Assembly: GCF_011075055.1 (NCBI RefSeq)
Contig: NC_058145.1
Coordinates: 17,109,894 to 17,173,893 of the forward strand
From: Mangifera indica
Lineage: Eukaryota > Streptophyta > Magnoliopsida > Sapindales > Anacardiaceae
Direction of reading: 5' to 3'
DNA length: 64,000 bases
Each line of letters starts with the position of its first letter. Positions within the stretch are counted from its first letter, which is position 1. The notes beneath the pieces were generated by a model. It did no database searches, was not told the origin of the DNA, and worked only from the letters and a program-made list of their open reading frames with translations. A program made the position numbers and the translations under genes. Shown in pieces: positions 42,715 through 58,780 of the stretch.

Positions 42715-43611
42715 GGCCAAACGACTATTTTTCACCCAAGGTTTGATGATTTCTCAAGTTTCCATCCTTTAATTATGGAAATATCAAACACCCACTCATT
42801 ATCGGTTAGATTTAACAAAACCCTAACGGTGGTAAATTTAATCTCATTTTTCCCTCTAAAAGTTTAAAAACTAACATTTTTTCTCTAAGCTAAGTTTGAA
42901 AATATCATATTTTCCCCCTTAGGGTTTGAAAATATCGCATTTCCCCCCTAGGGTTTATCTCTCCGACGCCATCACCGACCGTCTTCCCTTCCCGACGGTT
43001 TCTCTTCCACCGACGGCCGCCCTAAACTCTTGCACTACTCATCCGACGCAGAGATAAGTTGTCTGGGAAGAGAAATCGTCTTCCCAAACGACTTATCTGA
43101 CGACGACGATCGCAGTTTTCTTCATCGTAGTTGGAAGATGAAGACGAAGATTAAGCCCGATCGCAGTTGGAAGATGAAGACGACGACGACTGGGAAGACG
43201 AAAAACTTCGTCGACGAAGTTCTTCGTCTTCCACGGCTTCTCCGACTCCGATGGGAGGTCCAAATGGGAGGAAAGAGATCGCCGGAAGGAGAGGATGTTT
43301 CGGGAGGGATAGACCATCTGCAATGGAGCCGGAGATGTCGCCGAAGATTTCAAAAAGAAACCCTAGGGTGAAACTGTGATTTTTTAAAACTTAGGCTGGG
43401 GGAAATTTTTAGTTTTTAAAGTTTAGGGGGACAAAATAGATTCTATTTAAGTTTATTTTTAATATTATAGAGAAAATGATGATTTTACCCTTGCCACCGT
43501 CAGAGTTTTGTTAAATCTAACCGGTCATAGGTGGGTGTTTGGTGTTTCCATAATTAAAGGGTGAAAACTTGAGAAAACATCAAACCTTAGGTGGGAAATA
43601 GTCATTTGGCC
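42715..43611. mobile_element. fold-back MULE-like element A (897 bp)
   Basis: It begins GGCCAAACGACTATTT and ends with the inverted copy (AAATAGTCATTTGGCC). Flanks are CTTTTTCCAG at 42705-42714 and 43612-43621, a perfect 10-bp target duplication. The uninterrupted sister sites (about 35230-35245 and 37945-37960) show that this DNA was inserted. The terminal inverted repeats reach well over 100 bp (GGTTTGATG, CGGTTAGATTTAAC, CTAACGGTGG). The size, long inverted repeats and 9-10-bp duplications fit a non-autonomous Mutator-like element. The short ORFs inside are rich in Arg, Ser and Asp and look like by-products of the GAAGACGA-type repeats. Confidence 0.8.
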
Positions 43612-43621
43612 CTTTTTCCAG

Positions 43622-43986
43622 TCAAGGAAGGGGAGAGGACCAACCCCCAGAAATCAATAGACTCAATAATTATAGCTTTAAGAACATTGACTTTGAAAAT
43701 AGATAAAGTTACCCAGCACTAAAAAGTTTTGAGTTCATGTTTTTCTTATTCTTCATGTACGTGCATCACATTACCAAAAAAATCTTATTTTTAGCTCAAT
43801 TTTCTTCTTAATTATGATTGACTCTCCACAAAGAACTTGAACAAGTTTAATTGACATCCCAAAAACAAAGACTAGTACCCGATTCATTAAGAATTATAAT
43901 GAAAACGGAGGAAATAAAAAGCAATTAAAAATGGACACTGCAGCCTTATTCCGGAAAAAAAACCAGAAGATCATTATCCAGGACAA
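43622..43986. other. SOT2 3' flank
   Basis: Same as 37945-38324 downstream of SOT1 and, inverted, 49255-49620 downstream of SOT3. Likely 3' UTR; no gene. Confidence 0.6.
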
Positions 43987-44952
43987 TTAGCTCCCGAAAA
44001 CTAGATCACACCCTTGGAGTTTCTGTCTTGTAATTTCATCAAGTCGGTCTTTCATCTCCGGGGTTAAACTGTTCTTCCAGTCCCCAACATTACCCAGCCT
44101 GAAATATGTATTGTAAGCCAACCCATCCCAAGGGTCAACTCCATTCTGGTTCACCTCCAAGCTCTTGAGCCTTTCCAAGCTACACCTCCACAATATTCTA
44201 TCAACCTCTTCCTCATTAGCGAAAGGCTTTCCCAGGAATGAAGCTATTTTTTTCAATTGCCCTTTCGGGTCTTTCTTCAGCTCTTCATATTTCAAAAAAA
44301 GTATTTTCTCAGGTCTCTTTTGACTCTCCTGAAAATAGCCCAAAGCATGATCTTGCAACGGCCCGAATGGATAAACCCCTTTGCAGAAACTCTCAAACGC
44401 AGAATCTATAGGGAGTTTGCCAAGTGATGGTGGCACGTTTGTGTTCATGAAGTGCCAAAACGACACGAACGCGTCCTTAGGATCTCTAGTGATGTAGACG
44501 ATTTTGCAGTCTGATTTCTGAGCGGATTCTGAGAGCATGGTGTACGGAACGTGAGTTCGGAAAAGTCTTGGAGAGACCAAATCGGAGACATCAGGATTTG
44601 GGGTGTCTCTGAAAATTTTCATTTCCAGAGAAGGCATGAAGGCGTTTGGATGGTTTTTGAGGAGAGGATCATCGCTGTCGTCGTCTTTAAATTCTCCTGT
44701 ACGATTCATGATGGATGGAATGAGGGCCTTGAGCCAAGTGGTGCCGGTCTTGGGACAAGAAGCCAGAATAACATCATCGTCAAGAGCTTTAAAGTTGGAC
44801 CTGACAGTGAGAGAAGCTTGAAGGCGGGGAGCAGAGTACCAGAACCCTTCAAACTGAACGTACTCAATGATCCCCCACCATTTTTCCTTTGGAAGATCTT
44901 GAAATAAGGCGGCAGCAGAAGCAGGAATGTTCAATGGAGAAGATGACGCCAT
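43987..44952 (-). CDS. cytosolic sulfotransferase, copy 2 (SOT2)
   Basis: An intronless 321-aa enzyme with all catalytic and PAPS-binding motifs of SOT1 (CPKTGTTWLKAL, FRTHVPY, YITRDPKDAFVSFW, RLGNVGDWKNSLT). It differs from SOT1 at three residues only: A50V, L122V and L236I. Start at MASSSPLN; the upstream ATG at the position equivalent to 39380 is followed by an in-frame TGA in this copy. The near identity, extending into the flanks, means very recent duplication or gene conversion. The 3' flank carries MULE-like element A, and the promoter side carries element B about 970 bp upstream of the ATG. Confidence 0.93.
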   Translation of the reverse strand: MASSSPLNIPASAAALFQDLPKEKWWGIIEYVQFEGFWYSAPRLQASLTVRSNFKALDDDVILASCPKTGTTWLKALIPSIMNRTGEFKDDDSDDPLLKNHPNAFMPSLEMKIFRDTPNPDVSDLVSPRLFRTHVPYTMLSESAQKSDCKIVYITRDPKDAFVSFWHFMNTNVPPSLGKLPIDSAFESFCKGVYPFGPLQDHALGYFQESQKRPEKILFLKYEELKKDPKGQLKKIASFLGKPFANEEEVDRILWRCSLERLKSLEVNQNGVDPWDGLAYNTYFRLGNVGDWKNSLTPEMKDRLDEITRQKLQGCDLVFGS

Positions 44953-45052
44953 TGGAGAGGAAATTTGATAGACTCAGAAAATAAAATTAGTAAAGAAGCT
45001 AGAACTTGTTAGCAAATGGCTTGAAGCTGTTTCAGATGGCATTTATCTCGTT

Positions 45053-45062
45053 GTTTATATAG
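45053..45062 (-). promoter_or_regulatory. TATA box of SOT2
   Basis: CTATATAAAC on the minus strand, about 100 bp upstream of the ATG, as in SOT1 and SOT3. Confidence 0.7.
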
Positions 45063-45910
45063 AATAGCATAGAGGAAGATAGTGGTGAGAAAGAGTAAGA
45101 GATTCAGCAATAGATTCAATTACACTGACTGAATCAAAGCCGGCTGATTCAGTCTACAGCTACGGGCGAATTTTCACGGCCTCCTCGTGCTACTTCATCT
45201 TGGAATTTTTGCAGTCATTCAGACCAATTTGAATTCATTTAAGGCGGTGACTTATTTTTTAAATTAAATTAAATTCAAATAAAAAGGAATTTTATTTACA
45301 GTGAATTTTTATTCAGTTTGAATTTGATTTATGGTTTGATTCAAAATATTTTAAATAATTGTTTTTATTTATTTTAAACAAAACAATATAGTTTTGTTAA
45401 TTAATAACAAACCCAAGCCAAATGTTGAACATTAAACTTAAGAATCAAATTGAGTTCAAATTATTCTATATTTTAATTTAACAAATTAAATCAAATTTAA
45501 ATTTTTTATTTTTTATTTTTTATTTAAATTAACTTGATTTAAAAAATATTTTGATTTGATAGGCTGGTCAGTTTGATACATTATTTAAATATATATTAAA
45601 CCCAACATTCAAAAGACGGTTTATGGTATTATGGTTTGATCCTAGTTCACCCAGTCTGATAGTCTAAATCAAAATTAGGACAAGTCCAAACCAGACTGGC
45701 CCCTCGGTTCCAGCGAACCGACCAATCCGATCCGGAATTAAAATCCAGGATAGATAAATTACACCAGCATTGTTGAAACGATTGATTAAATTATCAGAAA
45801 AAAACATTTTCCAATAGTCTGTGGCTGACGCTTCCATTATGGTGGCTTTTCTTATACATTTGAAATTTATGAATAGCATGACCAAACTTTAAGCAGCCTG
45901 AGAGAGAGAA
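45063..45910. other. SOT2 upstream region
   Basis: Copy of 39401-40035 with an additional AT-rich segment of roughly 300 bp (about 45215-45535) that SOT1 lacks. No gene. Confidence 0.5.
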
Positions 45911-45919
45911 TAAAAATCT

Positions 45920-46799
45920 GGCCAAACGACTATTTCCCACCCAAGGTTTGACATTTTCTCAAAAGTCCCCCTTTAACTATAGAAATACTAAATACCCACC
46001 CATGGCCGGTTAGATTTAACAAAACTCTAACGCCTGAAATTTTTATCTCTTTTTGCCTCCCTAAACTTTAAAAACTAAAAATTTTCCCTCAGTCTAAGTT
46101 TTAAAAAATAACAGTTTCACCCTAAGGTTTGGTTTTGAAATCTCCGACGACCATTCCGGTTCTATTGCCGATGATCTCTCCCTCCCGAAGTAGTCTCTCC
46201 TTCCGGTGAATGCTTTCCTCCCATTTGGAGGCTCGATCGACGTAAGAGGCGCCTTGGGAGACGAAGAACTTCGTCGGGGAAGACAAAGACGAAGACGAAG
46301 TCGTCGTCTTCATCTGGGAAGACGATCGTCTTCCCAGAGGTCTTCTTCTGGGAAGACGATTGTCTTCCCAGACGAAGACGAAGAATTTCGTCTTCCCCGA
46401 CGAAGTTTTTCGTCTCCCAAGACGTCTCCGTTGTCGATCGAGCCTCCAAATGAGAGGAAAACATTCACCGGAAGGAGAGGCTGCTTCGGGAGGGAGAGAT
46501 CGTCGACAATGGAACCAGAACAGTCGCCGGAGATTTCAAAACCAAACCCTAGGATGAAATTGCCATTTTTTAAAACTTAGACTGGGGAAAAATTTTAGTT
46601 TTTAAAGTTTAGGGGGGCAAAATTAAATTCTATTTTAGTTTATTTTTAATATTATAGCAAAAATAACGATTTTACCCTTATCACCGTTAGGGTTTTGTTA
46701 AATCTAACCGGCTATAGGTGGGTATTTGGTGTTTTCATAGTTAAAGGGGGGGACTTTTGAGATAATGTCAAACCTTGGGTGGGAAATAGTCGTTTGGCC
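45920..46799. mobile_element. fold-back MULE-like element B (880 bp)
   Basis: It begins GGCCAAACGACTATTT and ends AAATAGTCGTTTGGCC, flanked by a 9-bp duplication TAAAAATCT (45911-45919 and 46800-46808). The sister locus (about 40028-40045) is an exact empty site: AATAAAAATCTTAGTCAAAC. The two halves are inverted copies almost to the middle (arms near 400 bp, sharing CTCTCCCTCCCGAAG, CTCTCCTTCCGGTGAATG and GGAGGCTCGATCGAC), so transcription would give a long hairpin. It belongs to the same family as element A, which has identical first 16 bases. The loop area is a GGGAAGACGA/TCGTCTTCCC palindrome array. Confidence 0.85.
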
Positions 46800-46808
46800 T
46801 AAAAATCT

Positions 46809-48190
46809 AAGTCAAACATTTAGCATTTGGGGTCTCTTACTGAGAATAGTTGAAAGTCAAGTCTCCTCCATCTGCTACGCTAAGACGAAATTACATTCGA
46901 TAATATTTAGTCTTTGCAGTCAGTTATGACTGAACATTTATAACTTCAAATAGAAGAGATCGACCATGTTATCCTTTTTGTTTTTTATTATAACCATATA
47001 TATATATATATATATATAAAGGAATATTTCTCAAAATAGTCATCTTCCTTGTTGTCAGCTTGACTACGTTTTGCATGGCAATGTGTTAGTCAACGAATGG
47101 CTACTTGAAAATTACACAAGTTGATGTTCAAAGGTCCATCCATACTCTTTTTGGGATAAAGTGAAAGAAGATGTTGAAAATATTAAGGTAATAATGGGTA
47201 GCTACAAGGACTCAAAACACATCCAAATAAAGAACAATCAACGGGGAAGGCCGGCACCAAGAGGGTTTCTCTTAAAGCAATTCTTTGGGTCATCATATAT
47301 ATGAAAATATCCAGTAAAATAATTTTTTCTTTATTGTTAATTTAATATTTTTGTAAGGAGCCCATTTAGCCAAACTTGACCACTCTACTCAGACGAACCC
47401 TAAGCATCAAACTAGTAAAACTAGGAAGATATTAGCCCAACAATTTATCATGAGGACCTCCAACTTCAGCAAGAGTACTAAGAAGATATTAGTGTTAATT
47501 TATTTATAATAAAACTATACCTATATAATTTTAAATATCTAATTAAATTTTTACATAATACGTTATAACGTGATTGTATGATTTTAAATTAAAAATAAAG
47601 TTATATTTAATTATATAATAATATATCATCTAACTATTTAATTAAATATTTAAAATTGGGTGTATGTAATATTGTATAGAGTCTGAATTAAAATTAATTA
47701 GCTCCAACTTAAGATTCTACTTCTTAACCATGTTCATTTTCCTTCTTCAAACTATATAAATAACTAATTTAACTTCTTATTAGATAGATGATTAAAAAAA
47801 AAGGGGGGATATGGGGCTGATAAACTACTGAATCATCTTTGTAGAGGAATATCTCTTCTATATTCTTGCTCCTGGTGAGAGGTGTCAAAACAACAAAACT
47901 TACTGTTGATAAGATTTTTTCTTACAAATTGAGATGCACAGTTTAGAGTTTTCCATAATAAAATATACCAAGATAAGGGGTGTGATGTGAGAGTCTATTA
48001 ATAATCATGTCATCCATTAGAGTCTCCCTGTATGTGGAATTGTATAAGTGATTAAACTTGGACTGAAGGAGAGACGGCGACCAATAGTTCAAAGTACTTT
48101 TCCATATATTCAGCCAACCGGCTTTGACTCCATTTAATTGCTTTGCTGATTTTTTATTTCTTTAATGCCATTACACTCTTAAGCATTTCC
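46809..48190. other. spacer between inverted SOT copies
   Basis: 46809-46958 still matches the SOT1-PRP2 interval; at about 46959 the match stops just where PRP2's 3' flank would begin. The rest is AT-rich, with a TA microsatellite at 46996-47018, and carries no gene that I can recognise. Confidence 0.55.
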
Positions 48191-48200
48191 CTATATAAAC
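48191..48200 (+). promoter_or_regulatory. TATA box of SOT3
   Basis: CTATATAAAC about 90 bp upstream of the ATG, identical to SOT1 and SOT2. CCGGCTTTGACTCC at about 48119-48132 corresponds to the CCGGCTTTGATTC motif of the other two promoters. Confidence 0.7.
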
Positions 48201-48288
48201 AACCAGAGATATGCCATTTTCATTGAAGCAGGCCTCAGTCATTCGCTAATAAGTAATAATTTTCTCAGTCTATCAAATTTTCTCTCCT

Positions 48289-49254
48289 ATGGCATCTTCT
48301 TCTCCATTGAGCATTCCTGCTTCTGCTGCCGCCTTGTTTCAAGATCTTCCAAAGGAAAAATGGTGGGGGATCATTGAATACGTTCAGTTTGAAGGGTTCT
48401 GGTATTCAGCTCCTCGCCTTCAAGCTTCTCTTACTGCCAGGTCCAACTTTAAGGCTCTTGACGATGATGTTATTCTGGCTTCTTGTCCCAAGACTGGCAC
48501 CACTTGGCTCAAGGCCCTCATTCCATCTATCATGAACCGTACAGGAGAATTTAAAGACGACGACAGCGATGATCCTCTCCTCAAAAACCATCCAAACGCC
48601 TTCATGCCTTCTCTGGAAATGAAAATTTTCAGAGACACCCCAAATCCTGATGTCTCCGATTTGGTCTCTCCAAGACTTTTCCGAACTCACGTTCCGTACA
48701 CCATGCTCTCAGAATCCGCTCAGAAATCAGACTGCAAAATCGTATACATCACTAGAGATCCTAAGGACGCGTTCGTGTCGTTTTGGCATTTCATGAACAC
48801 AAACGTCCCACCATCACTTGGCAAACTCCCTATAGATTCTGCGTTTGAGAGTTTCTGCAAAGGGGTTTATCCATTTGGGCCATTGCAAGATCATGCTTTG
48901 GGCTATTTTCAGGAAAGTCAAAAGAGACCTGAGAAAATACTTTTTTTGAAATATGAAGAGCTGAAGAAAGACCCAAAAGGGCAATTGAAAAAACTAGCTT
49001 CATTCCTTGGAAAGCCTTTTGCTAATGAGGAAGAGGTTGATAGAATATTGTGGAGGTGTAGCTTGGAAAGGCTCAAGAGCTTGGAGGTGAACCAGAAAGG
49101 AGTTGACCCTTGGGATGGGTTGGGGTATAACACATATTTCAGGCTGGGTAATGTTGGGGACTGGAAGAACAGTTTAACCCCTGAAATGAAAGACCGACTT
49201 GATGAAATTACAAGAGAGAAACTCCAAGGATCTGATCTAGTTTTCGGAAGTTAA
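48289..49254 (+). CDS. cytosolic sulfotransferase, copy 3 (SOT3), inverted
   Basis: An intronless 321-aa enzyme on the opposite strand to SOT1 and SOT2. All active-site and PAPS motifs are kept. Differences from SOT1 are few: N8S, L122V, N270K, A279G, Q310E and C315S. Apart from residue 122, these cluster in the N-terminus and the last 55 residues, while the central part is nearly invariant. The 3' flank is also homologous but more diverged than that between SOT1 and SOT2, so this is an older inverted copy, perhaps homogenised in the centre by conversion. The promoter beyond about 150 bp is unrelated to those of SOT1/2, so its expression could differ. Confidence 0.93.
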   Translation: MASSSPLSIPASAAALFQDLPKEKWWGIIEYVQFEGFWYSAPRLQASLTARSNFKALDDDVILASCPKTGTTWLKALIPSIMNRTGEFKDDDSDDPLLKNHPNAFMPSLEMKIFRDTPNPDVSDLVSPRLFRTHVPYTMLSESAQKSDCKIVYITRDPKDAFVSFWHFMNTNVPPSLGKLPIDSAFESFCKGVYPFGPLQDHALGYFQESQKRPEKILFLKYEELKKDPKGQLKKLASFLGKPFANEEEVDRILWRCSLERLKSLEVNQKGVDPWDGLGYNTYFRLGNVGDWKNSLTPEMKDRLDEITREKLQGSDLVFGS

Positions 49255-49620
49255 TTATCCTGGATAATGATCTTCTGTTTTTTTTTTTTACCGGAATAAG
49301 GCTGCAATGTCCATTTTTAATTGCTTTTTATTTCCTCCATTTTCATTATAATTCTGTATGAATCGGGTACTAGTCTTTGTTTTTGGGATGTCAATTAAAC
49401 TTGTTCAATTTCTTTGCGGAGAGCTAATCATAATTAAGAGGAAAATTGAGCTAAGAATAAGATTTTCTTGGTAATGTGATACAAGTATATGAAGAATAAG
49501 AAAGACACGAACTTAAAATTTTTTAGTGCTGGGTAACTTCATCTATTTTCAAAGTCAATGTTCTTAAAGCTATAATTAAGACTTTGATTTATGAGGGTTG
49601 GTCCTCTGCAGTTACTTGAC
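49255..49620 (+). other. SOT3 3' flank (inverted arm)
   Basis: Reverse-complement counterpart of the SOT1/SOT2 3' flanks, including the TCCTCCATTTTCATTATAAT and CGGGTACTAGTCTTTGTTTT words. Homology fades near 49620. Confidence 0.7.
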
Positions 49621-49827
49621 TTGTAACATTTCACATACTTGACTGGAAAAATTTCACATATCCGGTAGAAAAACCAGTACTATGTTACAAACCAGGCTAA
49701 TGATGTAAAAAAACCACGTTGGAAGAATAGGTTCTTAATATAATTTTGAATTAAAGATAAAATAATTTTAATTATTTGATAATATATTATCTAAAACCCA
49801 ATTGAATAGTTAAAACACATAAGATAT

Positions 49828-49975
49828 TATGAAGGTGCAGCTTGGAGAGGCAGAGGAATTTGAAAGTAAACAAATCAGGAATAGACCCTTGGGATGGGTT
49901 AGCATGCAGGGCATATTTCAGACTCGGAAGAACTGCTTAACCCCTCAAATGAAAGACCAACTTAACTCTCTCAGC
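49828..49975 (+). pseudogene. second, older sulfotransferase relic
   Basis: Diverged from SOT residues about 254-305. It keeps TGAAGGTGCAGCTTGGAGAGG, CCTTGGGATGGGTTAGCAT, GCATATTTCAGACT and GAAGAACTGCTTAACCCCTC, but has small deletions (the GNVGDW part is lost) and shifts of frame. It lies about 570 bp downstream of the intact SOT3 stop in the same orientation, so an ancient tandem copy once sat here. Confidence 0.8.
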
Positions 49976-50700
49976 TCACCTGCGTCACTGAACAGGAACG
50001 GACTCACCTCTCTGATGATTATTTTTCTTCTTTAACGATTCTTCTGTTTTCTTTTGTGACAATGTTGCTCACCAATCGAGTGAGTCAAACTTAATCTTAA
50101 GCTGGTGTTTTACATTCAAACTAAGTTTAAACATACCCTTATTCAAGTTCTGCTTAATTCAAATCTACCCGATGTGTGGCTGACAATGAAGAATGATAAA
50201 GGCCATGACTTTTGAAAACACACCTATTGAAATAAAACAACCAAACGAAATTTACTATACTTTTTTAAACAGAACAAAATCAAATCACATATAGAAGTTG
50301 CGTCCACATTACAAAAACCACTCAAAACTATGAACTACAAATCACATTTTCAGGAATAACCATTTTAATTAAAAGGGCCAGAGAGAGGGGGGTGGGGTCT
50401 GGGCACAAGTCACATTCAAAATACCTGCGACACCGACGACATGACCCCGAAATCTAATTGGAAACCGTAGTCTCTATTTGCAAGCTCGATTGAATCCCAA
50501 TACTTGCCCAACTGCAACCAAATTTAGGCGATAATCTGTGAAGGATGTTTGCTTGCTTCCTCAATGGTATCTTATGCTCAAACTGCTTCAGAGTCAGTAT
50601 TTTTTTTTTTTTTTCCACATGCACAAGAAAGTGGTAAAAAGTATGTAGGAAAAGGAATTCCAGAAACATTTAGCCCTGCTTAACGTACAAAGATAATGCT
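49976..50700. other. spacer and AUG5 3' region
   Basis: No gene seen. The right part should contain the AUG5 3' UTR (minus strand). There is a T run near 50600. Confidence 0.5.
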
Positions 50701-56340
<5,640 letters not shown>

Positions 56341-57650
56341 TCTGGAGCCAAGCAAACGAACCAACAAAGCAGGTAAATTTTATGGTTGCACTTTCAAATG
56401 CGAATCCCTAATTCGTGAATCTGAATGAGTGAATGCACACAGATGCACGTATGGATGGACATAAATAAGATAACGAAATAGAAAACGTAATTCGAACGAG
56501 AAAGAAAACAGATCTGGCCGGCGAAGGAAGAAGAAGAACCATACGACGACGTAGTGATAATTTAAAAATAATATATTAAAACACAGGTCCCGCTTTGTGT
56601 GCTGTTGCCGTCTCATTAGTAACTAGTCTATTTTAAATTTTTAATAGATTTCGGACTTTAAAAAATTCCGAATAAATTACTATTTTACACCGATAGTTTA
56701 GAGAAATTCACTTACTCCATTGAACTTCTAAATATTATAATATCATCCAAAACTCAACTCACTTGAAAAAAATATTACAACAAAAATTTCCTCCAAAAAT
56801 TTTTGAAAAAAAATTAAAAATAAAATAAACATGGTTAATGCTGAAGAAGAATGGTAGGATTTTATTAAGTATTGGAAGATAATTTCTTTTAATTAATATT
56901 TAAAATAAAAAGAATAATATTATATATATAAATAAATTATATTATTTTGGTAATATTTGATTAGATAATTTGAAAAAAATTAAATAAATTGTCATAATAA
57001 TTTGTTTAATTTACTTATACATATAATAATTTTATTCAAATTTAAATGTTACATTATTTAACAAGATAAAAAAATATTAATTTTGTTTCAAATTTGAAAT
57101 CATTATAAATGTGGGCAATTGTCAAATTGTTTTTATTGTGTATTTAAGTTTTCTTAGTTTTGGTAAGAAAAATAATCCAAGCCATGAGTGATTGTAATTC
57201 AAATATTATTAAATAATAATATTTAATTTGAGTTTTTTTTTTTTTTTTTGTGTATAATTTTCTATAACACCTTAGGCTCTTGTTGATTGTTTGCATCATT
57301 TTATGTTCTTTCCCATAATTAATAAATATTATTATGGTATAGAATAAAATTTTAATAAATAAGGGATATGTTAAAATTTTAAATTTAAAATAAAATAATA
57401 TTTAATTATATAATAATATATTATTTTAGCACATAAATTATAAATAAAAACGTAATTATTATTAATTTTTATATTATATACAAAAATGTCTCACTTAGAA
57501 TTTAATGTCCATTGATAAATAAATGTATAGTTGTATTGATTCCATCAGCCGAGGAAGAAATAATAAAAAAAGGAAACTGGAAATCAGAAAAAAAAGGGAC
57601 TTCAATTCTGCGCATTCATGGCTTTTTCTCACCGATAAAATTTTTAAACC
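56341..57650. other. divergent promoter region between AUG5 and the RING gene
   Basis: About 1.3 kb separates two divergently transcribed genes. From 56640 to 57520 the DNA is extremely AT-rich, with long A and T runs. Nothing codes. No element ends found. Confidence 0.5.
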
Positions 57651-58748
57651 CCTAAACATATTTTACAGATTTTCCACACACCTTAGGTTCTTCTTCCCTG
57701 TTTCTGTCTTTGCCTTTGTTTCTATTCCACCACCGATTATCCATTTCGTTTATCTCTCTCTCTAGATATTTCTTTGCTCTCTCTCTCTATTCGGTATGCT
57801 TTGTTCTGTTGTTTAAGGCTAATTTTTGGGCTTTTTATTTTGTTTTTTTTTTTGTCAGAAAGAATGAAAGTTTATGGGTTGATCTTTGTTTTGTTTTGTT
57901 TTTTTGGGTTTTGGATAGGTTCCGAGATGATGTTTCTGGCATAATTGAAGTTGAGATTTTTGTGTTTCTGTTTAATAATTCTGTTGTTGGAGGGATAATT
58001 GTTATTCAAATCCATGTCTGTCTTATAAATGGATGAGTGAATAAAGGGGTAGATAGATGGGTGGATTATTTGTTGGCTGGTTAATGATTATTCCCCCCTG
58101 TCAGGGAAAGAACTTTTTTTTTTTTTTTCCATTTTGAAGAAACTTCTATAAAGAAGAAAATTTCAGTCATGTTCATCTTGAAAAATCGAATTTTTCTTTG
58201 AAACAATGCTTGTTTTGGTTAAAAATTTATTTTAATCGCAATTAATTTGTCTTTCCATAACTTTATTTTCTTAAATTTGAAAATTCTTTATGCATGTGCC
58301 ATACTGAAATCATTTTTTTTTTTCAATGAATGGAAAATATGAATGCTAATGTTAAAACATAAGTTTTGATTACATTATGGAGATTAATTTGTGCTTTTAG
58401 CTGAAGGGACTTGTCTTGATTAAGTTTATGAATTTGCTCCGGGCTTGCCTCTGTTGGACGATGCTCTTTCTCTAATTTTCATTTTATATAATGTTCTTAT
58501 ATTTTACAGGTGGGTAAATATATCAAGGGAATCTTTTGCCAGATAACTAATCTAATTCGGAAATTGTTAGTGCAAGAGGGAGGGTACTGGTTCGCGGAGG
58601 CAGTGAGACTTCTGCGAGCTTAACGTCCTCTCTCACTGTATACTTGTTATTGTATACTTACTGAGCGCATGCTTAGTTCGAATGAGCTCTGGATCAGGTC
58701 TGATAATTGCTATAGTGGGTAGAAAGAAAGAGATTGAAGTTTTAAACA
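57650..58748 (+). promoter_or_regulatory. RING gene 5' UTR with leader intron
   Basis: A pyrimidine-rich leader exon ends at 57793 (CTATTCG followed by gtatgc). A leader intron runs 57794-58509 (ends tattttacag), and a second leader exon runs 58510-58748 up to the ATG. The transcription start, roughly 57650-57700, is a guess. The second leader exon contains two upstream ORFs. Confidence 0.6.
58669..58722 (+). CDS. upstream ORF 1 in RING gene leader (17 aa)
   Basis: ATG at 58669 opens a 17-codon frame (MLSSNELWIRSDNCYSG) ending at TAG 58720-58722, wholly inside the 5' UTR. It may lower main-ORF translation; there is no evidence that the peptide itself matters. Confidence 0.35.
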   Translation: MLSSNELWIRSDNCYSG

Positions 58749-58780
58749 ATGGGTTCTGTTTGCTGCTGTTTGAGTGTTGA
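58682..58780 (+). CDS. upstream ORF 2 overlapping the RING start (32 aa)
   Basis: ATG at 58682, 67 bp upstream of the main ATG, opens a 32-codon frame in another phase (begins MSSGSGLIIAIVGRKKEIEV) that passes through the main start and stops at 58778-58780. Ribosomes that start here cannot re-start at the main ATG, so it would repress translation of the E3 ligase unless leaky scanning skips it. Confidence 0.4.
   Translation: MSSGSGLIIAIVGRKKEIEVLNNGFCLLLFEC

Noticed and set aside
43030..43379. ORFs of up to 113 codons inside fold-back element A (and up to 124 codons in element B)
   Set aside because: Composition follows the GAAGACGA/TCGTCTTC repeats, both strands are open, and no transposase motif is present.
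57523..58036. ORFs of 80 and 108 codons before the RING gene
   Set aside because: They lie across the leader exon and leader intron and translate pyrimidine-rich UTR; the RING ATG at 58749 is well supported by family N-terminus.
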